Source of the DNA: Schlesneria sp. DSM 10557
GTDB taxonomy: Bacteria; Planctomycetota; Planctomycetia; Planctomycetales; Planctomycetaceae
Assembly (NCBI RefSeq): GCF_041860085.1
Contig: NZ_CP124747.1
Location: 868,001 to 932,000, forward strand
Direction: 5' to 3'
DNA length: 64,000 nucleotides
Within the stretch, counting starts at the first letter, position 1. Every line of letters begins with the position of its first letter. The notes under the pieces were generated by a model. It saw only the letters and a list, made by a program, of their open reading frames with translations. It had not been told where the DNA came from and did not search any database. A program made the position numbers and the translations under genes. Shown piece after piece: positions 1 through 8,128 of this stretch.

Positions 1-1
1 A

Positions 2-3000
2 TTGGCAGGCAATTCAAAAACGGTGGATGGAAATTCCCTGTTCCAGCCACTCGTCATTAACAAAGGGACCCTGGAACTGCATAGCTTTAATGTCATCAAT
101 GCAGGCCAGCCAGTCACGGTAAACGGTGGAACTCTGGTCGATAAAACGGGCAGCCTCAAAGGCGATGTCCTCAACAACGGGGTCGTTGCCTTCGATTCAC
201 CGAACCCGCTGAACTACAGTGGGAATATGTCGGGTAACGGTAGTGTTCAGATCCTGGGCGAAGGCCCCGTCACGTTCATCGGAACGAACACTTATTCCGA
301 TGGGACGTACATCGCCGAAGGAGCCTCTCTCACAGGAACGACCAGCAGCCTGCAAGGTAACTTTCTGAATTTTGGAAAGCTGGAGTTCAATCAAGACACG
401 GCAGGCACCTATTCCGGCTCCATTTACGGCCATGGCGGCGTCGTGATCAGCGGCAGTGGGCCCGTCACTTTCACCGGCCTGAACGCGTATGACGGCGGCA
501 CGTTGGTGAATGCGGGAAGTACGTTGATTGGTTCAACCGACAGTCTGCAAGGTCCGATTCTCACTGGCGGGACGGTGCAGTTTGATCAGCAGCAGGCGGG
601 AACCTTCAAGGGGACGTTCTCAGGGACGGGCCACGTCCAGATTAGTGGAAGCGGTCCAATCACGTTTACGGCACCTAACTCTCACACGGGTGGGACATCT
701 ATTGATACCGGCAGCACCCTGATCGGAACGACCGCGAACCTGCATGGTGTCATCGAGAACGACGGAACAGTCGAGTTCAATCAGGTCGCAACAGGCGCAT
801 TCAGCGGAAATATCTCTGGATCTGGGAAGGTCCTCATCAGCGGCAGTGGCCCCGTCGTCTTCACGGGACTTAATAGTTACACCGGGGGGACCACCATCGA
901 AGAAGGAAGTACGCTGCTGGGAACCGCCAAGAGCCTGCATGGTACGATCCACAACGAGGGCTCCGTCCAATTCATCGCAGGCGGAAATGGAACCTACAGT
1001 GGAGACATGTCGGGGAAGGGAAGCCTCACGGTTGCCATGAGTGCTGCAATCAATCTGACCGGTAACAACACCTATACCGGCGGAACGAAGATTGAAGACG
1101 GGGGCACTCTGATTGGCAACGCCAGCAGTCTGCAGGGATCAATTGATAACGACGGGACACTCGTCTTCAAAAGTATTCCCAGTCCATTTCAACTCCAGCA
1201 GGTCACCGTGGAAGGTCCCTCAGTGACTCCGCCGATTTACCGTGTGGCGCCAGGGTACCTTCCGCCCGTGTCGAACATTTTCGAAGGCGCTATTTCGGGA
1301 TCCGGACATGTAGAAGTGGAGGGACCTGGGATCACGGCCTTCACCGGACAGAACACCTACACCGGCGGCACCACCGTCAAGAGCGGTGCTACGCTGGCAG
1401 GCTCGACGCGAGGCATTCAAGGAAACTTCACCAATAACGGTTTCGTTCAGTTCAATAATTCACTGGGGCTGGAAAGTATGACTTTCCCCAGCGGTTCTGA
1501 TCAGACCGGCGAGTATTCCGGAAACATGTCGGGAACAGGTGGTGTTGAGATCAGCGGGATCACTCCCATTCGGTTCACCGGGACGAACACTTACACCGGC
1601 GGGACCTATATCGATCATGGCAGTTCGCTGATTGGGACCACGAACAGTGTGCAAGGGGCGATTGCGAACGATGGTCTCGTAACGTTCGACCAGGACTTCG
1701 AAGGCACCTATGCGGGGAACATGGCAGGTTCAGGCGCCGTCTTGATCACGGGCGCGGGCCCGGTCACGTTCTCGGGGACAAACACCTATCTTGGCGGCAC
1801 TGCAATCCATGCAGACAGCACCTTGATTGGAACGACGAGCAGCTTGCAGGGGGCGATTGATAACAGTGGGCTGCTACGTTTCCATCAGAGCACGTCAGGC
1901 ATGTTCACCGGCACGATTTCCGGTGACGGTGACGTCGAGATCGCAGGCACGGGGCCCGTTGTCTTTCAGTCACTGAATACCTACACCGGCACCACAACAG
2001 TGGGAGACGGAAGTACCCTGATCGTCAATGGATCGATCGTCGGCGCCGTCGATGTGGAAAACGGTGCCAAACTGATGGGTGCCGGCAAAGTGGGAGATAC
2101 GACAATCAAAGCCGGGGGCACAATCGCATCCGGCACCATTGGATCCCCACTGACGATCCAGGGAGATCTGACTCAAAAAACAGGCAGCAGCTATGTCGCG
2201 GATCTGAATGCGACGGGCAGTGATCTCATCATCGTGAAAGGAACCGCGGAGATCGAGTCAGGGACGAAGCTGAATCTGAACCTGGGAAATTCCGTGCTGA
2301 ACGTCGGCAAGACATATGAACTTCTCCGGGCTGAGGAGGGAATTGAGGGACATTACGACGGCATCTTCGCGACGCAGACGAACCAGCTTATTACTTTTTC
2401 ACCTGACTATTCAGACGACAAGCTCACATTGACGGTCACTTCAAACCTGTCGCCCTATGCCGGAACCACCAACCAGAGAATCCTGGCGTCGGTCATTGAC
2501 TACTCCAGCGGGTCGGCGACCGGAGATTACGCTGACGCAATTACCCACCTGACGCTGGTCAATCCTCGCGGTGTGCAGTACGCGCTCAATCAGCTTTCCG
2601 CAGACCTGTACCCCTCGCTGACCACGATCGAAAAGCAGACCTCTACGGTCCAGCTTCAACTGATCAGCAACCGATTGGCTCGCCTCAAGTCACCTGGTGT
2701 CATGGCGTCAGCGGTCGCACAAACGTCTAGCCCCTTGCGGCTCGTTTCCAGCCAGGCCAACGAATTTGCTCAGGGCCCCAATCCAGCGGGAGTATTCCCT
2801 CCGGCGACATCTCCGTGGTCGACATGGGCTCAAGGCTACGGCCTGGGAGGCAGTATTTCGAGTGATGGGAACGCGGGTGGATCCAACTACCGCCTCGGCG
2901 GGACGTTGTTCGGTGTCGAGAGGTGGCTTGGTGAACGGTTTCTGGTTGGTCTGCTTGGTGGCTATGCCGGGACGTCGGTCGACAACGGACTGAACAGTTC

Positions 3001-3643
3001 CACGGCACAAATCAATTCCTATCAAGTCGGTCTGTACGAGTTGATTCGTGGTGAAGAAGCCTATCTCTCGAATATGGACTTCTACGGGAACAACAATTAT
3101 GACCTTTCACGCCCGATGAATCTGGGAGACATTCACCGCACCGCCACCGGTACAAGTCGTGGCAATCAATGGTCTCACTATACCGAGGGGGGCATTAACC
3201 TCGATTTCGACGAACTGCGGCTTCAGCCCTTCATTGGATTCCAATACGTCTACATCGATCAGCAGGGTGTGAACGAATCAGGGGCGGGCAGTCTCAGCCT
3301 GCGAACAGATGGTCAGTCGATCAACAGCGTCCGGAACAGTTTCGGAGCGAGAGTCTACGACGAACGGATGTGGGGGGATGTGCTATTCGTTCCATCGTTT
3401 GCCGCCAGCTATCAGCACGAATGGGGGAACGGAACACAGATGGTGTCGTCGTCGTTCGCCGGGGCCCCCACCGTCCAGTTCGCCACGGCAGGAAACAGCA
3501 CCGGGCGCGACTTCGGCCTGCTGTCATTGAACGGGACGGCCTACTTCACGGACCGCTTCAGCGTCTACGCAGCGGTCGACGGACAGTTTGCCACGCGGTA
3601 TTCAGCCGTGATCGGCTCCGGAGGGCTGCAGTACTCATGGTGA
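2..3643 (+). CDS. Autotransporter with beta-strand repeats and C-terminal barrel (5' partial)
   Basis: The reading frame is open from the window edge, so the true start and signal peptide lie upstream; the TTG at position 2 is not a real start. Residues about 45-672 are nine copies of a roughly 65-residue unit ending in a motif like NTYTGGT, the signature of autotransporter-associated beta-strand (passenger) repeats that form a right-handed beta-helix. A linker rich in Gly, Thr and Ser follows, then from about residue 920 (SPWSTWAQGYG) an autotransporter beta-domain. The final residues are YSW: a terminal aromatic residue is the usual BAM recognition signal of outer-membrane barrels. Known of the family: the barrel inserts in the outer membrane and the passenger is displayed outside. 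Its ligand cannot be told; an adhesin-like surface role is inference. Confidence 0.9.
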   Translation: MAGNSKTVDGNSLFQPLVINKGTLELHSFNVINAGQPVTVNGGTLVDKTGSLKGDVLNNGVVAFDSPNPLNYSGNMSGNGSVQILGEGPVTFIGTNTYSDGTYIAEGASLTGTTSSLQGNFLNFGKLEFNQDTAGTYSGSIYGHGGVVISGSGPVTFTGLNAYDGGTLVNAGSTLIGSTDSLQGPILTGGTVQFDQQQAGTFKGTFSGTGHVQISGSGPITFTAPNSHTGGTSIDTGSTLIGTTANLHGVIENDGTVEFNQVATGAFSGNISGSGKVLISGSGPVVFTGLNSYTGGTTIEEGSTLLGTAKSLHGTIHNEGSVQFIAGGNGTYSGDMSGKGSLTVAMSAAINLTGNNTYTGGTKIEDGGTLIGNASSLQGSIDNDGTLVFKSIPSPFQLQQVTVEGPSVTPPIYRVAPGYLPPVSNIFEGAISGSGHVEVEGPGITAFTGQNTYTGGTTVKSGATLAGSTRGIQGNFTNNGFVQFNNSLGLESMTFPSGSDQTGEYSGNMSGTGGVEISGITPIRFTGTNTYTGGTYIDHGSSLIGTTNSVQGAIANDGLVTFDQDFEGTYAGNMAGSGAVLITGAGPVTFSGTNTYLGGTAIHADSTLIGTTSSLQGAIDNSGLLRFHQSTSGMFTGTISGDGDVEIAGTGPVVFQSLNTYTGTTTVGDGSTLIVNGSIVGAVDVENGAKLMGAGKVGDTTIKAGGTIASGTIGSPLTIQGDLTQKTGSSYVADLNATGSDLIIVKGTAEIESGTKLNLNLGNSVLNVGKTYELLRAEEGIEGHYDGIFATQTNQLITFSPDYSDDKLTLTVTSNLSPYAGTTNQRILASVIDYSSGSATGDYADAITHLTLVNPRGVQYALNQLSADLYPSLTTIEKQTSTVQLQLISNRLARLKSPGVMASAVAQTSSPLRLVSSQANEFAQGPNPAGVFPPATSPWSTWAQGYGLGGSISSDGNAGGSNYRLGGTLFGVERWLGERFLVGLLGGYAGTSVDNGLNSSTAQINSYQVGLYELIRGEEAYLSNMDFYGNNNYDLSRPMNLGDIHRTATGTSRGNQWSHYTEGGINLDFDELRLQPFIGFQYVYIDQQGVNESGAGSLSLRTDGQSINSVRNSFGARVYDERMWGDVLFVPSFAASYQHEWGNGTQMVSSSFAGAPTVQFATAGNSTGRDFGLLSLNGTAYFTDRFSVYAAVDGQFATRYSAVIGSGGLQYSW
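134..2017 (+). repeat. Nine tandem coding repeats of about 195 bp
   Basis: The autotransporter passenger consists of nine diverged direct repeats. Each begins with a motif like LIGTTSSLQG, continues with a segment like GTYSGNISGSG and ends with GPVTFTGTNTYTGG. Most units are 65 codons; units 6 and 7 carry insertions of about 30 and 13 residues. A tenth, degenerate unit without the central part starts at the LIVNGS segment right after. DNA identity between units is only partial, so this is an old expansion rather than a recent slippage array. Confidence 0.85.
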
Positions 3644-3792
3644 GACGCTGATGATCCATGCCTGTCGTTCTTTCGACTGCGGGTTCGCGCAGTCGAAGTC
3701 CAGAATCGTATCACGAACCGCCGCCGTAGCGTTTGGCGTGTGAGTCGTTTCGTGAGAAGGCCAGTACACACCCCCGTAGGTGTTCAAACAAA

Positions 3793-3834
3793 ATCCCCCA
3801 CTGACTTTTGTCGACGACAAGGTCAGTGGGGGAT
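3793..3834 (-). terminator. Rho-independent terminator of the PQQ-like gene
   Basis: A perfect 13-bp inverted repeat (atcccccactgac / gtcagtgggggat) with an inner palindromic loop. Read on the minus strand it is followed by TTTTGTTTG. It lies 39 bp beyond the stop of the leftward PQQ-like gene and could also block read-through from the convergent autotransporter gene. Confidence 0.8.
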
Positions 3835-3872
3835 GACGATACGACGGAAATTCGGATTCGCCTGGCGACCGG

Positions 3873-5165
3873 TTACTTGTCTTCACCCAGGCAGTACAGC
3901 AGTTCCTGACGGTGGCCCTGCTTGAGTGACGCAACGCGGAAGTAAATCCGGTCGCCGCAAATTGTGGGCGTCGCGAAAGCTTCATCTTCCAGCTTGTTCT
4001 CACCGAGGTCTTCGAAACCTTCGGGTGTTGCCTTGAAGATGTAGGTCGTTCCTGTTTCGTTAGTTGCGAAGATCTTGTCGCCAACGAGAACGGGCGAGGC
4101 ACTGAAGGTCCCTTCGATCCGTTGCTTCCATTTCTCTTCGCCGGTGTCGCTCTTCCAGCAGATGGCGACTCCTGCATCCAGAACGGCGTAGAGGTAACCA
4201 TCTTTGTGAAGTATCGACGGAACGTAAACGCGGCTTCCATTTTCCCACGCCGTCTCGCCCGAGCCGTCTGCCCGAATCGCACTCAGGTGGTTTCGGGGAT
4301 ATCCACCACTGGTATAGATCAGTTGGCCGTCTGTGACTGTCGACGTGACACACTCTTCCGTAGATCCTTTGATCTCCCAGAGCTTTTCACCGGTGAGAGG
4401 TTCAAAGCTGGTGACGAGGTTGCATCCGCTGAAGATCAACTGATCCTTTCCCGCGACATGCAGGATGATGGGCGACGTGTAGTTGGGCAGCTTGGGCCGG
4501 CCCTGCTTCCAGACGATCTCTCCCGTTTTTCGGTCGAGTCCGGCGATCGCACCGGACCCTTTGTTATCGGCCGAGACAATCAGCAGCGGACCATACACAG
4601 TGGGCGATGAACCAAATCCCTGATGAAGGATGTAGTCGGTGATTTTCGTCTGCCAGAGCTGTTTTCCTTCGAGGTCAAGCGCACTGGCATAGATGGCACC
4701 ATCATGCAGAAACGTCGCGAATACGCGTTCGCCGTCGCAGGCCATGGTGGAGTTGGCCAGGGTACTTTTCGTGTTCCCCTTGAGGTTCAATCCTCCCTGG
4801 TGCAGTTCGGTTTTCCAGAGCTGCTTTCCGCTTTTGCGATCATGGCAGAGGACGGACTGGTATTCACTGTCATGTTCGGCGGTCAGCAGAAACACTCGAT
4901 CTCCGACGAGGATCGGGGAGCCGTGCCCCTTTCCGGGGATCTCGACCTTCCAGACAACGTTCTTGGTGTCGCTCCAGATGAGCGGGGGTGACTGGTCAGC
5001 CGCGGCTTCGCCGTTTCGGTGCGGCCCGCGCCACCAGGGCCAGTCGTCTTTCGCGAACTGGAATGTCTCTTGTCCGGCCTTCGATTGAGGTTCGTTTGCC
5101 AGACCCGACAGACAGGCCATCAGGCCCGCTGTTGCCATTACACCTGCCGTTATCAGTCGTCGCAT
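3873..5165 (-). CDS. Exported PQQ-like beta-propeller repeat protein
   Basis: A 430-residue protein with a signal peptide (residues 1-23, cleavage near GLA-NE). The mature N-terminus carries DWPWWRGPHRNG (about 41-52), the motif that opens many planctomycete PQQ-like proteins. Repeated blades contain motifs such as DRKSGKQLWKTEL, DLEGKQLWQTKI and DRKTGEIVWKQ, typical of PQQ/BamB-like propellers. No quinoprotein dehydrogenase catalytic signature is visible, so a binding or scaffolding role is more likely than dehydrogenase activity; this is inference. It is the last gene of a leftward group, 38 bp after the upstream membrane-protein gene, and ends at a clear terminator. No strong ribosome binding site precedes the ATG. 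Confidence 0.85.
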   Translation of the reverse strand: MRRLITAGVMATAGLMACLSGLANEPQSKAGQETFQFAKDDWPWWRGPHRNGEAAADQSPPLIWSDTKNVVWKVEIPGKGHGSPILVGDRVFLLTAEHDSEYQSVLCHDRKSGKQLWKTELHQGGLNLKGNTKSTLANSTMACDGERVFATFLHDGAIYASALDLEGKQLWQTKITDYILHQGFGSSPTVYGPLLIVSADNKGSGAIAGLDRKTGEIVWKQGRPKLPNYTSPIILHVAGKDQLIFSGCNLVTSFEPLTGEKLWEIKGSTEECVTSTVTDGQLIYTSGGYPRNHLSAIRADGSGETAWENGSRVYVPSILHKDGYLYAVLDAGVAICWKSDTGEEKWKQRIEGTFSASPVLVGDKIFATNETGTTYIFKATPEGFEDLGENKLEDEAFATPTICGDRIYFRVASLKQGHRQELLYCLGEDK

Positions 5166-5203
5166 AGTTAAAAAGCCCAGAGATGCACTTAAAGGATCAA
5201 TCG

Positions 5204-5830
5204 TTACCGGGAGCCAAAGTAAAACAACATAAAGCCAAGAGCGACTCGGTGGAATTCCGGAGGAAATCCTCTGCTTTCGCCACCCAGAAATTCAGGGACG
5301 GCGACGAGCAGAACCAGAAGCAGCGCAGCCAGCGCCTTCAGATCACCCCAGGTCCCTGACGTGCGGACCCGGCGGCGATTCCACCAGTTGCTGATGGTGC
5401 GAACCGTCACCCCCAGCAGAAATGCGGCCATCATTCCCAGTAGTGATGCAGCATGATGATCGGTGAGCCGATGCTGCGTGTAGAGGTGGTAACCCAGCCA
5501 GCCGAAGGCCCCGACGATCACGATCCGAATCGTGTTTCGCGGCAGGAAGAGCGGGTTACGCTCTCGTTCAATGATTCCGTCTTCCTCTAATTCGCGCCGA
5601 ACATCGGACGAAAGAGCAATGAATCGTCGAGACGCGAAGTAGTGCGTCAAAGAGATCAGCAGCGTCACGAACCATAAAAGATCCTGCTCTCGATCGAATG
5701 CATCGTTTCGAGCCAGTTTCAGGATGACCACACCCACCACCAGCAGGACCAGAAGCGCGCGAACACTTCCTGTGGGCATTCCCAGAGGAGGCCAGGTCTT
5801 CGGTGACCCATCAAATTCGTTGGTTGACAT
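5204..5830 (-). CDS. Polytopic membrane protein, unknown function
   Basis: A 208-residue protein with about five or six hydrophobic segments (near 22-40, 51-66, 102-117, 127-145, 166-182 and 193-206) and a charged loop (about 70-95, RRELEEDGIIERER). I do not recognise the family. It sits between the oxidoreductase gene (84 bp upstream) and the PQQ-like gene (38 bp downstream) on the same strand, so the three are probably co-transcribed. Its codon use looks like that of its neighbours. Confidence 0.7.
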   Translation of the reverse strand: MSTNEFDGSPKTWPPLGMPTGSVRALLVLLVVGVVILKLARNDAFDREQDLLWFVTLLISLTHYFASRRFIALSSDVRRELEEDGIIERERNPLFLPRNTIRIVIVGAFGWLGYHLYTQHRLTDHHAASLLGMMAAFLLGVTVRTISNWWNRRRVRTSGTWGDLKALAALLLVLLVAVPEFLGGESRGFPPEFHRVALGFMLFYFGSR

Positions 5831-5914
5831 AATTCCGCTCTAAAATTGTCGGCGACCCATGGTTGGATTATCAGCAGCTTCCCTGGAGAAGAACGCTCAA
5901 AGGGTACCTTCAGT

Positions 5915-7195
5915 TCACACGACGGGCTCCCATCCTTTGCGATACTCGCGTCCCCAGAGTGCAGTCGCTTCTTCGTCCCCGACAATCGATTTCGTTTCCG
6001 GGTCGAATCGCAACATGCGTCCCAGTTTGTATGAGATATTTCCCAGATGACAAAGCAGGGTGCTGCGCTGACCAACTTCGATTTCCGAATTCAGGGGTAC
6101 ACCAGTCCGAACTGCTGAAAGGAAATTCTGGATGTGTTCCTGTTCACCTCCAATACCGCTTCCTTTGTCAATTTCTTTGCCTTTTGCGTCCAGGATCTTG
6201 TAGCCGGGATCGATGATATGCAGGCTTCCTTCCGTTCCATAGAAAATGACAGAGGCCAGCTTTTCGTCGCGACGTGGAAGACAACTGCTCACCTCCCAAC
6301 TGCACCCTTTGTCGCCGAAATGAAAGACCGCAACCCCCGTGTCAGGGGTTTCCTGATCATCGTCGTAATGGTACCGGCCCCCGAGGAAACTGATCTGCGT
6401 CGGGTAGTCGACTCCCAGACCCCAGCGGGCCACGTCGAGTGTATGGATACCATTGTTCGCCAGTTCCCCACCCCCCCAATGCCAGCGCCAGTGCCAGTTG
6501 TAGTGAACCAGGTTATCAAGGTAGGGACGTTCAGGAGCGGGGCCCTGCCACAGCGAATAATCGAGATAGTCCGGAACAGGAACCACTTTGCCGCGACCAA
6601 TCGAGGTCCGATCCGCGGTGTACCAGCACCGTGCAAACAGGACTTTTCCGATGGCTCCATCGTGGAGCTTCTGGATGGCTTCTCGAATTGCCGGCCATGT
6701 TCGGCGTTGATTTCCCATCTGAACCAGCCGCTGGTTCTTCCGAGCGGCCTGAACCATCAGTTCCCCTTCACGCGCGTTGTGGCTCCCCGGCTTTTCCACA
6801 TAGACGTGCTTACCGGCAGTGCAAGCGAGAATGGTCGCAGGTGCGTGCCAATGATTGCAGGTCGCAATGAACACTGCGTCCAGTTTGGGATCGTCGAGCA
6901 TTCTGCGGAAATCAGTGATTCCCTGCGGCTTGGCTCCGCGACCTTCGACGGTTTTCATCGCGAGCGCCAAACGGTTTTGGTCTACATCGCAGACGTAATC
7001 AAGTTTCACTCCCGATGCATTCAACGCGGCGTTGGCATGAGCCATTCCACGGCCGGTTCCAATCACTCCCACCGACAGTTCGCGCTCAGTACTTTCCTGA
7101 GCGGCGGCTGAGGTAAAAAGCGCCGGTGCAAGGACTGCCGCTGCTGCCAGTGTCGAAGAGGTCTGAAAAAACTCACGGCGGTCGATCGCACACAT
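5915..7195 (-). CDS. Tat-exported Gfo/Idh/MocA family oxidoreductase
   Basis: I place the start at the ATG at 7195 because GAGGA lies 7 bases upstream and the protein then begins MCAIDRREFF, a twin-arginine signal followed by an Ala-rich segment; an in-frame start 27 bases further upstream is less likely. Residues 41-49 (VGVIGTGRG) form the NAD(P)-binding Rossmann loop, and VYVEKPGSHN (about 131-140) is the EKP motif of the family. The rest fits the GFO_IDH_MocA C-terminal domain. Known of the family: oxidation or reduction of sugars, inositols or their derivatives; Tat-exported versions are very common in planctomycetes. The substrate cannot be deduced. First gene of a leftward group with a membrane protein and a PQQ-like protein. 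Confidence 0.88.
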   Translation of the reverse strand: MCAIDRREFFQTSSTLAAAAVLAPALFTSAAAQESTERELSVGVIGTGRGMAHANAALNASGVKLDYVCDVDQNRLALAMKTVEGRGAKPQGITDFRRMLDDPKLDAVFIATCNHWHAPATILACTAGKHVYVEKPGSHNAREGELMVQAARKNQRLVQMGNQRRTWPAIREAIQKLHDGAIGKVLFARCWYTADRTSIGRGKVVPVPDYLDYSLWQGPAPERPYLDNLVHYNWHWRWHWGGGELANNGIHTLDVARWGLGVDYPTQISFLGGRYHYDDDQETPDTGVAVFHFGDKGCSWEVSSCLPRRDEKLASVIFYGTEGSLHIIDPGYKILDAKGKEIDKGSGIGGEQEHIQNFLSAVRTGVPLNSEIEVGQRSTLLCHLGNISYKLGRMLRFDPETKSIVGDEEATALWGREYRKGWEPVV

Positions 7196-7589
7196 AATGG
7201 AATCCTCGGCAAGCAGGTTCACAAATGACCAACGACGTAAATCAATGACGAAATTGCCCTGTCCTCAGCGGCGACAACATCATTGCGGCTTGATGCGAAA
7301 AGTCGAAGTCATACAGGAAAGAAATTGCTGATGAATGGTCCGAAAGTTTGCAGAGGAATGCTTGCGCAGATTGCGGTAGGAACGGACGATCCTCGGACGC
7401 TTTTCCTTTCATTTCCGATGGATCAACCACGATGAATCTAAAGATCGAAAGAAATCGATTGGGATCGGTGCGACTTCGCGTTAACGCCATGACGGAATTG
7501 TGAATCAAGTTTTCTCGCGATAGCATGCCTTCCGGTCCTTTGACGACATTCCTGGAACCAGTCCACGGTGCCTGCCCCCGGAGTCCCAA
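7196..7589. other. Divergent intergenic region
   Basis: About 394 bp between the leftward oxidoreductase and the rightward cupin gene. It must hold both promoters. An open frame on the minus strand (7242-7589) has no recognisable motif and no plausible start context; I see no gene. Confidence 0.5.
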
Positions 7590-7976
7590 ATGGGTTTCAT
7601 TGATATCTCACAGTTTCCTGCCATCGAACCGGTACCCGGATGTCGCATGCGAACTCCGTTCGGCGAAAACATGATGCTGTCATATCTGGAAATGGAGGAC
7701 GGGGCAGAAGTTCCGCTGCACTCACACCCCCACGAACAGGGGGGAATGCTGATCCGGGGAACCATGCAGTTGACGATTGGGGACGAGACTCGAATTTGCG
7801 AAGCAGGATCAATGTTCCTGATCCCGCCGAATGTTCCCCACCGCGCGGTGGCCGTTAATGGTCCGTGTCTGGTGATGGACGTTTTCAGCCCCGTCCGCGA
7901 AGACTACGCCGCTTTGGCCAATCACTACATCCCGCCGCTTGACTCAGGCGCTGAAAAGCCCGCCGGCAACCAGTAA
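7590..7976 (+). CDS. Small cupin-domain protein
   Basis: A single-domain cupin of 128 residues. Metal ligands are visible in cupin motif 1 (H44, H46, and E49 or Q50 in LHSHPHEQGG) and motif 2 (H84 in PPNVPHRAV). The Gly-rich turn GTMQLTIGDE and EAGSMFLIPP match the conserved barrel. It has no signal peptide, so it is likely cytoplasmic. Cupins of this size are sugar isomerases, dioxygenases or sensors, and nothing here decides which. It is a lone rightward gene facing the FtsK-like gene. Confidence 0.8.
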   Translation: MGFIDISQFPAIEPVPGCRMRTPFGENMMLSYLEMEDGAEVPLHSHPHEQGGMLIRGTMQLTIGDETRICEAGSMFLIPPNVPHRAVAVNGPCLVMDVFSPVREDYAALANHYIPPLDSGAEKPAGNQ

Positions 7977-8128
7977 TCTGTCGGCCTGAAATCAGCGCAA
8001 GCAGGAAGTTGAACCCCGACCAACCGAACTTCATTGTCTCGCCAGGGTTTTGTTGGTGTTAATCGGCCACACGCTGCGCGCGAACGGGGGACAGACGAAG
8101 CCCCCCTCGCCGTTACCGCAATTCGCCC

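Noticed and set aside
134-2017. Possible CRISPR-like regular spacing
   Set aside because: The 195-bp units are coding, diverged and in one reading frame; there are no short identical repeats with unique spacers.
6134-7111. 325-codon plus-strand frame across the oxidoreductase gene
   Set aside because: Antisense shadow with no domain or ribosome binding site, while the minus strand has a full Gfo/Idh/MocA protein.
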